Shown here in pieces: positions 8,895-18,541 of a DNA stretch of 41,875 bases. The position numbers were made by a program, and so were the translations under genes. The notes beneath the pieces are model-generated. The model was not told the origin of the DNA and searched no databases. It saw only the letters and a list, made by a program, of their open reading frames with translations. Source of the DNA: Candidatus Levyibacteriota bacterium (GTDB taxonomy: Bacteria; Patescibacteriota; Microgenomatia; Levybacterales; UBA12049); assembly GCA_013816255.1 (NCBI GenBank), contig JACDET010000011.1:1-41875 (forward strand), read 5' to 3'. Every line of letters begins with the position of its first letter. The first letter of the stretch is position 1.

Positions 8895-9464
8895 ATGGTA
8901 GAAAGTAGAAGTGTTAATCCAAATGAACGCAGTGATCGTCGTGGTAAATTTACACCAAGTGAATTAAGAAACGCTAAGAATGTCATTTTATCTTTTGCTG
9001 GTGATAATCTCTCACTTGACCATCTAGGAACAGTGGGATTTTTGGGAATAGAAATTGGCAAAGAGTTACCTCAGGGACAAGATAAAACAATTTATCCACA
9101 TGAACTTGGAGCAACTGCCTATAGAGATGCAAGTGTTATTTTTGAAGATTTAAAACACAATCCTACTATTAAGGAAGGATTACAATCAGGGTATGTTAAT
9201 CCTGAAGTTATGGATACAATGGAACAGCAAATAGGTGAACGGTTAAGTGCCTTCGAGGATATTGAAAAAGCTGAGCAAAGAAAAGTAATGCAAGAAAAAT
9301 ATGAAGAAACAGGTGGGTTAACCGTAGTTGGTTGGGGGCCATTTCGGTTACCAGGTGAAAAGAAACGAATGATTAAATCTAGAAAATACGCTAGAGTGAT
9401 GATGGCAATCATTAACGGTGAACCCGTCACATCAGAGCAATTAAAACTTCTTAGAAAAAAATAG
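8895..9464 (+). CDS. Hypothetical protein
   Basis: 189-aa ORF with its own promoter; no recognised family. Confidence 0.75.
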   Translation: MVESRSVNPNERSDRRGKFTPSELRNAKNVILSFAGDNLSLDHLGTVGFLGIEIGKELPQGQDKTIYPHELGATAYRDASVIFEDLKHNPTIKEGLQSGYVNPEVMDTMEQQIGERLSAFEDIEKAEQRKVMQEKYEETGGLTVVGWGPFRLPGEKKRMIKSRKYARVMMAIINGEPVTSEQLKLLRKK

Positions 9465-9568
9465 ACAAAAAGGGTATGTAATATTTTCATAGAAAGTCGC
9501 TCTAAGGTTACAAAAAAACAAATATTGATCAGAAAATATGGTTTTTTAAAATAAAACCTCTTCTCTTA

Positions 9569-9597
9569 TTGACTAATTTATCTTGATTTGGTAACAT
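9569..9597 (+). promoter_or_regulatory. sigma70-type promoter for pyrG, leaderless configuration
   Basis: TTGACT - 17 nt - TAACAT, 5 nt before GTG 9603. Confidence 0.6.
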
Positions 9598-9602
9598 AAA
9601 TC

Positions 9603-11276
9603 GTGCCCCGAACACAATTGAAAAAACGAACGAAATATATTTTTGTTTCCGGTGGAGTCATCTCCGGAATCGGCAAAGGCCTTACATCGGCCTCAATCGG
9701 TTTCCTCTTAAAACAAGCAGGCTATACAGTCGCCCCAATAAAATTTGAAAACTATCTCAACCTTGACGCTGGTACTATCAATCCTATTGAACATGGTGAT
9801 CCATTCCTTTGTGAAGACGGCACTGAAGGCGATATGGACATAGGAACATACGAGAAGTTCCTTGACGTCGATATGGACAAAGATAGTTTTGTGACGATTG
9901 GACGAATTTACCAGACAGTTATCGACCGTGAGCGTCGCTTTGAATATAAAGGTGAAGATGTTGAGGCTATCCCGCACATTACTGATGAAATAATTAGCCG
10001 TGTTACTGGTTTGGGCGACAAAAAGAAAGCTGATATCGTTTTGATTGAACTTGGTGGGACAGCTGGCGAATACCAGAATGTTTTGTACTATGAAGCATCC
10101 CGCATCATGACACTGAGAAATCCAGGAGACGTAATCCACATCCATGTGAGTTATGTACCCACTCCAGGGCATCTGGGGGAGCCTAAGACGAAGCCTACGC
10201 AGTTATCAGTGAAGACATTGAACTCAATGGGTATTCAGCCTGATTTCATCATTGCACGGTCTGAAAAGCCGATAGATCAAAGGAGAAAGGATAGATTTGC
10301 ACTGTTTTGTAATATGCATCCTGAAGATATTATTTCCAATCCAGATTTGGATTCTGTTTATGAGATCCCATTGATTCTTCATAAACAAGGTATCGTCAAA
10401 AGAATCTTAAAGAAATTCAGTCTTCCCTATAAAGAGCCAAAAATTAAAGATTGGAAAAAGTTTGTCGAGAAAGTAAAAGCACCAAAGAAAAAAACTATCA
10501 ATATTGCAATTGTTGGAAAATATTTTGGGACAGGAGAATACCAGTTACGCGATTCCTATGCAGCTTTGTTTGATGCCATTGATCATGCCAAATGGGAAAT
10601 CGGAGTTGATGTAAAAACACATTGGCTTAACGCAGAGAAGATCGAGAAAGAAGGAGCGGAGAAAATTATCGGTACACCTGACGCAATCATCGTTCCAATC
10701 GGTTGGGGAGAACGGGGAGCTGAAGGAATGATCGCTGCTGCCGATTATGCACGCGAAAAAAAGATACCATATTTGGGTCTGTGTTATGGTATGCAACTGG
10801 CTGTTATCGCTTACGCACGTTCAGTGCTAAAATGGCGGGATGCAAACACAACCGAAAATGAGCCTAAAACAAAGCATCCGGTCATATATATGATCCCAAC
10901 ACAAAAAGAACTTATGGAAAGACGGGCATATGGTGGGACGATGCGATTGGGTGGTTGGGACGCAAAAGTAAAGAAAAACACTTTAGCATGGGATCTTTAT
11001 AAAAAGTATGATCAATTCATTGACGAGTCAAAAGGATTGACATCAGAACGACACAGACATCGGTTTGAAGTCAATGGAAAGTTTGCTGAAGATTTGGAAA
11101 AAGCAGGACTTATAATTTCTGCAAGATCAGTACAAGAAGGATTAGTCGAAATAATCGAAGTCCCTGATCATCCATACTATATCGGTACACAAGGACATCC
11201 AGAATACAAGAGTAGACCTTTGAAACCACATCCGGTTTTCCTCGGCCTTATAGATGCCGCTGCGAAGGATAAATAG
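9603..11276 (+). CDS. pyrG: CTP synthase
   Basis: KYIFVSGGVISGIGKGLTSASIG, GGTAGEYQ, GLCYGMQLAVIAYAR glutaminase motif; GTG start. Confidence 0.97.
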   Translation: MPRTQLKKRTKYIFVSGGVISGIGKGLTSASIGFLLKQAGYTVAPIKFENYLNLDAGTINPIEHGDPFLCEDGTEGDMDIGTYEKFLDVDMDKDSFVTIGRIYQTVIDRERRFEYKGEDVEAIPHITDEIISRVTGLGDKKKADIVLIELGGTAGEYQNVLYYEASRIMTLRNPGDVIHIHVSYVPTPGHLGEPKTKPTQLSVKTLNSMGIQPDFIIARSEKPIDQRRKDRFALFCNMHPEDIISNPDLDSVYEIPLILHKQGIVKRILKKFSLPYKEPKIKDWKKFVEKVKAPKKKTINIAIVGKYFGTGEYQLRDSYAALFDAIDHAKWEIGVDVKTHWLNAEKIEKEGAEKIIGTPDAIIVPIGWGERGAEGMIAAADYAREKKIPYLGLCYGMQLAVIAYARSVLKWRDANTTENEPKTKHPVIYMIPTQKELMERRAYGGTMRLGGWDAKVKKNTLAWDLYKKYDQFIDESKGLTSERHRHRFEVNGKFAEDLEKAGLIISARSVQEGLVEIIEVPDHPYYIGTQGHPEYKSRPLKPHPVFLGLIDAAAKDK

Positions 11277-11293
11277 ATTCTTTAAACTCATTC

Positions 11294-11322
11294 TTGAGTA
11301 ATCGTAATTTTTACGCTATAAT
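11294..11322 (+). promoter_or_regulatory. sigma70-type promoter for rplS, leaderless configuration
   Basis: TTGAGT - 17 nt - TATAAT, 8 nt before ATG 11331. Confidence 0.7.
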
Positions 11323-11330
11323 ACACACAT

Positions 11331-11618
11331 ATGTTGCAAACAATTAATTTCGCACCGGGAGATGTCGTCAAAGTTCACCAGAAAATCCAAGAAGGTGAGA
11401 AGACTCGTATTCAGATATTTAAAGGTATTGTTCTCGGGATCCGTGGACGTGCGAGTAATAAAACCTTTACTGTACAAAAAATGGTAGGACAGATCTCCGT
11501 TGAGCGTATCTGGCCTGTCGATTCACCAAATATTGAAAAGATTGAAGTAGATTCACATCCAAAGCGCAGAATCAGACGCGCAAAGCTCACATACCTCAAA
11601 GTTCCTAAAACTTCCTAA
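11331..11618 (+). CDS. rplS: 50S ribosomal protein L19
   Basis: FAPGDVVKVHQKIQEGEKTRIQIFKGIVLGIRG...RRAKLTYL. Confidence 0.95.
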   Translation: MLQTINFAPGDVVKVHQKIQEGEKTRIQIFKGIVLGIRGRASNKTFTVQKMVGQISVERIWPVDSPNIEKIEVDSHPKRRIRRAKLTYLKVPKTS

Positions 11619-11671
11619 TCACCCCTTTTCCGTTTTCAAAACGAGAATTCATCTTAGAAAAATTATTTCCT

Positions 11672-11738
11672 TGTCATCCTGAACTTGTTTCAGGATCTAC
11701 TAAATTGTCTAAGATGCTGAACTGAATTTAGCATAACA
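11672..11738. repeat. BIME-like pair of inverted REP palindromes
   Basis: TGTCATCCTGAACTTGTTTCAGGATC (11672-11697) + GATGCTGAACTGAATTTAGCATAACA (11713-11738). Confidence 0.8.
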
Positions 11739-11800
11739 AATAATTGATAAGTTATCATCGCATAATCTTTTATAATAAGAATATTGTATAATATTTTCAT

Positions 11801-12094
11801 ATGTACTATATTTATATTCTAACCAATAAATACAACACGACATTCTATATTGGAGTCACAAACAATATTGCCAGACGCTTAGATGAACATGGCGGGAAGC
11901 ATGTGCAAGGATTTACTAATAAATATAATCTTACGAAACTCGTTTACTTTGAGGAATATACAGATATAAGAGAGGCTTTGCAACGTGAAAAGCAGTTGAA
12001 AAATTGGCATAGAGAATGGAAGATGAATTTGATAAAGGTGATGAATCCAAAATTTAAGGATTTGATGGGGGATCCTGAAACAAGTTCAGGATGA
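11801..12094 (+). CDS. Stand-alone GIY-YIG nuclease-like protein
   Basis: MYYIYILTNKYNTTFYIGVTNNIARRLDEH...ALQREKQLKNW; C-terminus DPETSSG* lies in a REP palindrome. Confidence 0.9.
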   Translation: MYYIYILTNKYNTTFYIGVTNNIARRLDEHGGKHVQGFTNKYNLTKLVYFEEYTDIREALQREKQLKNWHREWKMNLIKVMNPKFKDLMGDPETSSG

Positions 12095-12096
12095 CA
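12071..12096. repeat. REP-like palindrome overlapping the GIY-YIG stop codon
   Basis: GATCCTGAAACAAGTTCAGGATGACA; reverse complement TGTCATCCTGAACTTGTTTCAGGATC is identical to 11672-11697. Confidence 0.9.
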
Positions 12097-12128
12097 AAGT
12101 TGCGGTTCATGATGATAAAAATGAATAT

Positions 12129-12503
12129 ATGTCTTTATATAATAATAATCAGGGGAGATTTGGGGAGGAGTTTGCGGCTTCATACCTCCGGAAACATGGA
12201 TATCAGATCATTGACCGGAATTTTAGAATTCGCGGAGGAGAGATAGATATTATCGCCATTGATTTTGATCACGGAGTAAAGACATTGGTTTTTATTGAGG
12301 TCAAAACGCGGAGTTCGACAGCATATGGAGCGCCTCTTGAGGCGATTGGCTATTATAAACTGCGTACATTGGTCAGAGCAGCACAAATTTATAAAGTACG
12401 TCATCCTGGTCTTCCTAGCCTGATGCGGATAGATGCTATAGCGGTTGTCGTCAATAGTGAACAACAACTACTAAATATCTATCTTGTCAAAAACATCTCG
12501 TAG
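12129..12503 (+). CDS. yraN: YraN/UPF0102 family nuclease-like protein
   Basis: GRFGEEFAASYLRKHGYQIIDRNFRIRGGEIDIIA...FIEVKTRSS. Confidence 0.92.
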   Translation: MSLYNNNQGRFGEEFAASYLRKHGYQIIDRNFRIRGGEIDIIAIDFDHGVKTLVFIEVKTRSSTAYGAPLEAIGYYKLRTLVRAAQIYKVRHPGLPSLMRIDAIAVVVNSEQQLLNIYLVKNIS

Positions 12504-12512
12504 GTATATACT
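12484..12512 (+). promoter_or_regulatory. sigma70-type promoter for pyk
   Basis: TTGTCA - 17 nt - TATACT, overlapping the yraN 3' end. Confidence 0.55.
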
Positions 12513-12520
12513 TATATTGT

Positions 12521-12537
12521 CCCGGACTTGATCCGGG
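12521..12537 (+). promoter_or_regulatory. REP-derived hairpin in the pyk leader, followed by a T-rich tract
   Basis: CCCGGA-CTTGA-TCCGGG then CCCTTATTTTTT directly before ATG 12550. Confidence 0.6.
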
Positions 12538-12549
12538 CCCTTATTTTTT

Positions 12550-13953
12550 ATGAAAATGAAACCAGTCAAAATAGTTGCGACCACCGGTCCAGCTTCAGAT
12601 AGTTACGAAATGGTTCTCGCTTTAGCAAAAGCAGGTGTCGATGTTTTTCGTATTAATTTATCCCATGCAACTCAGGAAGAAATTGATGGGCGATTTGAAT
12701 GGATCAGAAAAGCAGAAAAAGAACTTGGGCGGCCTTTAGCTATTATGGGGGATTTAGCAGGTCCAAAGATCCGTATTGAAGAAATCGATGAAGGTGCAGT
12801 TCTGGATAAAGGTGATAGAGTTACTATCGTCAAAGAGCGTATTTCAGGGAATAAAAAGCGGTTCTCTTTAAATTTTCCGGATATCATTGACATGATTGAG
12901 CCTGGTGCTGAGATATATGTCGATGATGGTGCTATCAAACTTCGTGCAGAAAATAAGACTGATGAAGGAATTGAGGCTGTTGTTACTGTTGGTGGACCAT
13001 TACTTTCTCGAAAAGGATTTCTTGCTGAAGGTATTGCACTTAGTAAAACCGGTATCTCAGATAAAGATAAGAAATCAATTGCGCTTATGGTTGCGATGGA
13101 CGTTGATGCTTTGGCTCTTTCTTTCGTCCAATCAGCCGATGATGTGACTGAAGTCAAAAACCTACTACCAGAAGACTCCCAAATCATGACCGTTGCAAAG
13201 ATCGAAACAGCTGGTGGAGTGGAGAATGCTGAATCAATCCTCGAAGTAGCTGATGCTCTGATGGTAGCACGGGGTGACATGGGACTTGCAGTTCCAATGG
13301 CAAAAGTTCCGCACATCCAAAAAGATCTTATCAATCTTTGCCTCAAGAAATCAAAACCAGTCATCACAGCCACGCAAATGCTTGAATCTATGGTTAGCCG
13401 TTCAATCCCAACCAGAGCTGAAGTAACAGACGTAGCAAATGCTATCTTGGACGGTACTGATTGCGTTATGCTTTCAGCTGAAACAGCACGAGGTCAATTC
13501 CCGGTTGAAGTTATTGAAACAATGGCTGCAATTATCAAAGAAGCAGTCAAACACAAAGATCATCTTGAATATGCTGAACATCATGCAATCAGTCACGCTG
13601 TCAGTGCTTCAGCTGGAACAATTGCTGATCATATCGGGGCCGAACTTATTATTGCCTTTACTGAAACAGGAAGGTGCGCGCGCAATATCTCAAGACACCG
13701 ACACAAGGAACAGATCATCGCAGCATCACCAAATGCAGCAACAGTTCGTAAGATGAACTTTACTTGGGGAGTCTATCCATTGGAAATTAAGCCAACAAAG
13801 AACTTTGAAGATTTTAGAAAACAAGCAAACCATATTGCTACACATAATCCTGTACATGAGCTTGAAAAAGGTCAACCATTTGTGATTGTTGCTGGTATGC
13901 CTTTTGGTGAGGTTGGAACCACAAATATGATCTTCGTCCAAAAAGCAGAGTAG
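12550..13953 (+). CDS. pyk: Pyruvate kinase
   Basis: KIVATTGPASDSYEM, DLAGPKIRIE, VARGDMGLAVP, TATQMLESM. Confidence 0.97.
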   Translation: MKMKPVKIVATTGPASDSYEMVLALAKAGVDVFRINLSHATQEEIDGRFEWIRKAEKELGRPLAIMGDLAGPKIRIEEIDEGAVLDKGDRVTIVKERISGNKKRFSLNFPDIIDMIEPGAEIYVDDGAIKLRAENKTDEGIEAVVTVGGPLLSRKGFLAEGIALSKTGISDKDKKSIALMVAMDVDALALSFVQSADDVTEVKNLLPEDSQIMTVAKIETAGGVENAESILEVADALMVARGDMGLAVPMAKVPHIQKDLINLCLKKSKPVITATQMLESMVSRSIPTRAEVTDVANAILDGTDCVMLSAETARGQFPVEVIETMAAIIKEAVKHKDHLEYAEHHAISHAVSASAGTIADHIGAELIIAFTETGRCARNISRHRHKEQIIAASPNAATVRKMNFTWGVYPLEIKPTKNFEDFRKQANHIATHNPVHELEKGQPFVIVAGMPFGEVGTTNMIFVQKAE

Positions 13954-13984
13954 GCACTCCCTTTCTGATACTTCCACAGATTTT

Positions 13985-14683
13985 ATGAAAGAACTTTATT
14001 TTAAACGTGTTATTTCTCCTAGTGAAGCAGAATTTAGTAGCAGTACAAGGACAAAAGCTCTCACTGAAGCTGTTGTCCGTCGTGTTCAGAAAGAGACAAA
14101 TGAAAGATATTACCAACATGTCCCCGATGCGTATAAATCGTTTATTGATGAGATGGTTGTTGAAAACGTTGATACGGCTGATACTTTATTCAGTGGTGCT
14201 TTACATGAAACGATTGCCGAAAGCTGGATTTTGCGTCAGAGTGCATTACCACGTGTCCTTGCCTTGGATGGATTTCAAGACGTCCAAGGTTTGCCGTATG
14301 AACCTAATCAAGGAGATTATAATAGATCAACGATTGCTTGTTTAACTGCCAAAGGAACAATTCTCGTGGTAGGCAAAGGCGGATTGGTTACACCCGAAAG
14401 CGCAGGTACTGCTTTGGTATGGGAACAGCTTCCACAGAGGAGTATAGATAAACCAGTTCCTACAATAGAGAAGGGTGCAACTATTGTCGGAAAACCTATA
14501 TTGGGAGAACCATTACAAGTACGGTATAGATTACCTGGAGATTATCAGCGGGAACGAAACGAGGAAGCTGCTCCTTTGATAACTATTTTTAAAGGCCCAG
14601 GAAATATACCTGTGCGTATTATAGAAGAGAGGGTCAGAACGATGAATGAACAAATTAAAAAAATGATGAAGAATTCTAAATAA
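13985..14683 (+). CDS. Hypothetical protein
   Basis: 232-aa ORF filling the pyk-uvrB gap; no recognised family. Confidence 0.7.
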   Translation: MKELYFKRVISPSEAEFSSSTRTKALTEAVVRRVQKETNERYYQHVPDAYKSFIDEMVVENVDTADTLFSGALHETIAESWILRQSALPRVLALDGFQDVQGLPYEPNQGDYNRSTIACLTAKGTILVVGKGGLVTPESAGTALVWEQLPQRSIDKPVPTIEKGATIVGKPILGEPLQVRYRLPGDYQRERNEEAAPLITIFKGPGNIPVRIIEERVRTMNEQIKKMMKNSK

Positions 14684-16681
14684 TTACTTTTTCTTCTGTA
14701 CTTGTTTGATTTTATCTCTAATTGCAATTGCCATCTCAAAGTCCAAGCGTTCGGCAGCGCCTTTCATTTCGCGGCGTAAATCTTTGAGAAGCGTTGCCCG
14801 TTCATCTGGCAGTAAAACATCTTTAGCGCTAAATTGCATAAGTGACTCGACAGTAGCTTTGGCAACTTCTTCTTTCTGATCAACGAGTTTGGCGCGAATC
14901 GCTTTTATAATTGTTTGGGGAGTGATGTTATGTTCTTTATTGTAGGCAATTTGAATCGTCCGCCGACGATCTCCTTCATCAATTGCTCCCTGCATAGAAT
15001 TAGTTATACGATCAGCATACATAATTACTTTTGCATCGACATTTCTTGCCGCGCGTCCCATTGTCTGAATTAAGGAAGTACGGGATCGGAGGAAGCCTTC
15101 TTTATCTGCGTCAAGAATTGCCACGAGAGATACCTCAGGAAGGTCTAATCCTTCGCGGAGCAGGTTAATACCGACGACGACATCATATTCGCCACTTCGC
15201 AAACTATCCAACACATCTTGCCGTTGCAGTGTCACAATATCAGAATGGAGATATGCTACTTTAATACCTTTTTCTTCAAGATAACTGGTGAGCTCTTCAG
15301 CCATACGCTTTGTCAATGTTGTAACAAGAACACGCTGATTACTCTCTACACGTAATTTAATTTCTTTTAATAGATCATCAATTTGTCCTTTACTTGGTTT
15401 GATAATAATTTCAGGATCGATCAAACCTGTTGGCCTGATGAGTTGCTCGACAATACCATTTTCTGTTTCTTGTGACAGTGACACTTCATAATCGTCAGGT
15501 GTTGCTGAGACATAGACAATTTGGTTGGTTTTACGCATGAATTCATCAAATTTAAGCGGTCTGTTATCGAGAGCTGAAGGAAGTCTGAAACCATAATCAA
15601 TTAACGTTCTTTTACGTGCTTGGTCGCCGTTGTACATGCCGCGAAGTTGCGGGAGAGTAATATGAGATTCATCCACAAGAAGCAACCAATCATCTGAAGC
15701 AGCTTGGAAATAATCAATCAAAGAGTATGGTGCCTCACCTGGCTGGCGGTTATCGAAGTAAGTCGAATAATTCTCAATACCATTGACATAACCAACCTCA
15801 CGTATCATTTCAAGGTCATAATGTGTTCGTTGTGCTATACGTTGTGCTTCGATGAGTTTGTTCTCTGATTTCAATTCTGCAACTCTTTTCTCTAAATCTA
15901 CATTAATCTTCTCAAACGCGTCATGATAGCCTGCTGGATCTGTCATGTAATGTTTGGCTGGATAAATAATTGTGCCTTCAAGTTGATTAAGTATATCTCC
16001 GGTTAAAGGATCGAATTCATACATATTGGTCACATAGTCATTTACTTCAATTCGTATCCCATGCTCAATATACGCGGGAAAGAGATCAATGCTACCGCCT
16101 CGAACACGGAAGGTTCCGCGACGGAATTCATAATCATTGCGTTCGTATTGTAGGTCGGTCAAGCGGATCAGAAGATCCTGCTGCGTCACTTTGAGCCCCT
16201 TTTTGAGTTCCAAAACAAACTTTCCGTATTCAACAGGTGAACCCAAGTTATAGATACACGAAACCGAAGCCACGACAATAACATCTTTTCTGGTTAAAAG
16301 GTTGGTTGTCGCAGCCAAACGCAAACGGTCAATTTCTTCATTAATCTCCGATTCTTTCTCAATATACGTGTCAGTTGTCGGCATATACGCTTCAGGTTGA
16401 TAATAGTCATAATAAGAAACGAAATACGAGACTGCATTATTTGGGAAAAAGTCACGAAATTCCTGATAAAGTTGTCCAGCCAATGTCTTATTATGCGAAA
16501 TGATCAGTGTAGGCTTTTGGACATTTTGAATAGTATTAGCCATGGTAAACGTCTTACCACTTCCTGTTACACCCAAAAGCGTTTGGTGCTTAGCGTTATT
16601 TTTGAGGTTCTTTGTCAGTGTTTCAATAGCCTTGGGTTGGTCACCTGTAGGTTTGAATTTAGATTCAAGTTGAAAATTCAT
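14684..16681 (-). CDS. uvrB: Excinuclease ABC subunit B
   Basis: MNFQLESKFKPTGDQPKAIE, LLGVTGSGKTFT, YYDYYQPEAY; start moved to 16681 (extended -10 TGCTACAAT 6 nt upstream). Confidence 0.97.
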   Translation of the reverse strand: MNFQLESKFKPTGDQPKAIETLTKNLKNNAKHQTLLGVTGSGKTFTMANTIQNVQKPTLIISHNKTLAGQLYQEFRDFFPNNAVSYFVSYYDYYQPEAYMPTTDTYIEKESEINEEIDRLRLAATTNLLTRKDVIVVASVSCIYNLGSPVEYGKFVLELKKGLKVTQQDLLIRLTDLQYERNDYEFRRGTFRVRGGSIDLFPAYIEHGIRIEVNDYVTNMYEFDPLTGDILNQLEGTIIYPAKHYMTDPAGYHDAFEKINVDLEKRVAELKSENKLIEAQRIAQRTHYDLEMIREVGYVNGIENYSTYFDNRQPGEAPYSLIDYFQAASDDWLLLVDESHITLPQLRGMYNGDQARKRTLIDYGFRLPSALDNRPLKFDEFMRKTNQIVYVSATPDDYEVSLSQETENGIVEQLIRPTGLIDPEIIIKPSKGQIDDLLKEIKLRVESNQRVLVTTLTKRMAEELTSYLEEKGIKVAYLHSDIVTLQRQDVLDSLRSGEYDVVVGINLLREGLDLPEVSLVAILDADKEGFLRSRTSLIQTMGRAARNVDAKVIMYADRITNSMQGAIDEGDRRRTIQIAYNKEHNITPQTIIKAIRAKLVDQKEEVAKATVESLMQFSAKDVLLPDERATLLKDLRREMKGAAERLDFEMAIAIRDKIKQVQKKK

Positions 16682-16741
16682 AAAAGCATTGTAGCATAGA
16701 CTGTCCAACGATGGTGTCAAAACCTATTTCCCGATGTACGA

Positions 16742-16768
16742 AGCTAGTTACCATCGGATGTTAGTTTA
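16742..16768. repeat. Short dispersed repeat, second copy at 40318-40345
   Basis: AGCTAGTTACCATCGGATGTTAGTTTA vs AGCTAGCTAACATCGGATGTTAGATTTA. Confidence 0.6.
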
Positions 16769-16789
16769 TCCAAATTGAGAAGATATGGC

Positions 16790-17662
16790 TTACTTATGAA
16801 AGTGTTCTTGTATTTCAACTGATGGCTTGGCATCTCCAAGTATGCTTTTCCACCCAGTAAAGAGAGCTTGGGTTTTAAATTTCTCTACCGAAACTAATAA
16901 CCATTGTTTATAAAAGTTGGGTAGTTCTGGTGCAAAAACTTGTTGCCAGAATTTTGTTTGATCTTTTTGGAAAATATCAATCTTAATCTTTTGTAAACCG
17001 TGTGCTTCTTTCGGTGTTGGAATTGTATCCAATGTAATTCTATATGCAGAGTCTCCATTAACAAAGTCGAAAAGCGGTTCATTTGTAATAAATGAATCAA
17101 AAAAGTTGCGGTAGTTATTAAGAATAAGATCAAACGTCTCATTGCCACAACGGATCTCATGGATCGTCTCGCATAGGCCTTCAATCTTGTCTGCAATGTT
17201 GACGACTCTGGCTTCAGGAGATTCCTTTTTTGTCATATCTTTTTGATATTCAAGATATTGCTGACGTTTTCTATTCCATGGATTCACGCCAAAGTAGCGT
17301 GTAGCGAGCTTCCGTACTGCTTCGGCTTCTGCTGTTCTCAAGGCTAAACGTTCATGCGGTTTCATAGCATATTTGATGGGTGTCGGGATATCACCAGTTA
17401 TAACTTCTGGATCGTCATGATAGACTGCCAGTCGTTGTGCCCGTATGGGATCAACGTGTAAATCATATCGCTCATGCAAGCGTTGTGCCAAGTCATAACT
17501 TAAATAGCTGACGCGAAGCATGTGTGTGTGAAGATTGTTGCGGTGAATGACCCTTTCAGCTTGATCGAACCGTAAAACGCTTTCTAAATCTTTAATACGA
17601 CGTTTTTCTCCACGTAGCGGTATAAGCACATCATTAAAAGTAATACTATTGGTTGCATTCAT
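16790..17662 (-). CDS. HD-domain protein (YfbR-like)
   Basis: NLHTHMLRVSYL...LAVYHDDPEVITGDIPTPIKYAM; ATG at 17662 preferred. Confidence 0.8.
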   Translation of the reverse strand: MNATNSITFNDVLIPLRGEKRRIKDLESVLRFDQAERVIHRNNLHTHMLRVSYLSYDLAQRLHERYDLHVDPIRAQRLAVYHDDPEVITGDIPTPIKYAMKPHERLALRTAEAEAVRKLATRYFGVNPWNRKRQQYLEYQKDMTKKESPEARVVNIADKIEGLCETIHEIRCGNETFDLILNNYRNFFDSFITNEPLFDFVNGDSAYRITLDTIPTPKEAHGLQKIKIDIFQKDQTKFWQQVFAPELPNFYKQWLLVSVEKFKTQALFTGWKSILGDAKPSVEIQEHFHK

Positions 17663-17903
17663 TTGGATTAGTAGTATAGCAGATTGATTCAATATTTTAC
17701 ATATAGGCCTAATGGAAGAGTTGGAATGAATTATCAATGAATTTGTTGAGCACTACTAGAGAAGTTTGAGGCTAGAAAAATGATATAGTAATATTGATAT
17801 ATTTTGATCACAAAAGAAGTATTGATAAAATACACGAATTGTCGTATATTTTTCATTAACAGTTCGCTTTTATTTTTATAGTAAATTTGAACCCAATACC
17901 ATT

Positions 17904-18533
17904 ATGCCAGGAGTACTATACAGAAAAGAAAGACAAGTCCTTGAGTTCTTAGTGCAGTTCCAGAACAAACACGCATATGCTCCAACGCTTCGGGAAATAG
18001 CTGACGCAACTGGTCACAAAAGTGTTTCGACCATTCATGTTATTCTCAGAAACCTTGTCGACAAAGGCTATGTCCAAAAGGTCGATGGTAATGCCCGGGT
18101 ACTCAAAGTAAAAGATGAAAATGTCATATCAACGTTCATGGGTGTTTCTCCATCTGTTGAATTACCACTCATGGGATATATTGCAGCAGGAAGACCTCTT
18201 GAACCACATATTGATCCAAATGCAACGTTCCAGATTTCAGCTTCTATGTTGACAGGTTCTAAGACTGCCTATGTTCTGCAGGTCAAAGGTGAATCTATGA
18301 TTGAAGATGGTATTATGGATGGAGATTTCGTCGTCATTGAAAAAGTAAATGATGCTACCAATGGTGAGATTGTTGTCGCATTAGTTGATGACAGCTTAGC
18401 AACGTTGAAAAGATTTTATAAAGAAGGCGGCAGAGTTGTCCTCAAACCAGCCAATGCCTCAATGGAACCTATTTATCCAAATACGGTTAAGATTCAGGGC
18501 AAAGTCGTCGGCTTGGTTCGTAAGTACTTCTAG
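17904..18533 (+). CDS. lexA: LexA-type SOS repressor
   Basis: N-terminal wHTH, AAGRP autocleavage site, GESMIEDGI serine, LATLKRFY lysine. Confidence 0.93.
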   Translation: MPGVLYRKERQVLEFLVQFQNKHAYAPTLREIADATGHKSVSTIHVILRNLVDKGYVQKVDGNARVLKVKDENVISTFMGVSPSVELPLMGYIAAGRPLEPHIDPNATFQISASMLTGSKTAYVLQVKGESMIEDGIMDGDFVVIEKVNDATNGEIVVALVDDSLATLKRFYKEGGRVVLKPANASMEPIYPNTVKIQGKVVGLVRKYF

Positions 18534-18541
18534 CTTAATCT

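Noticed and set aside
11944-12183. 79-aa ORF with CHPELVSGSPIKS
   Set aside because: This peptide is the reverse-strand translation of the REP palindrome; not a gene.
12672-13373. 233-aa ORF antisense to pyk
   Set aside because: Opposite strand of a clear pyruvate kinase; Ser-rich low-information translation typical of antisense frames.
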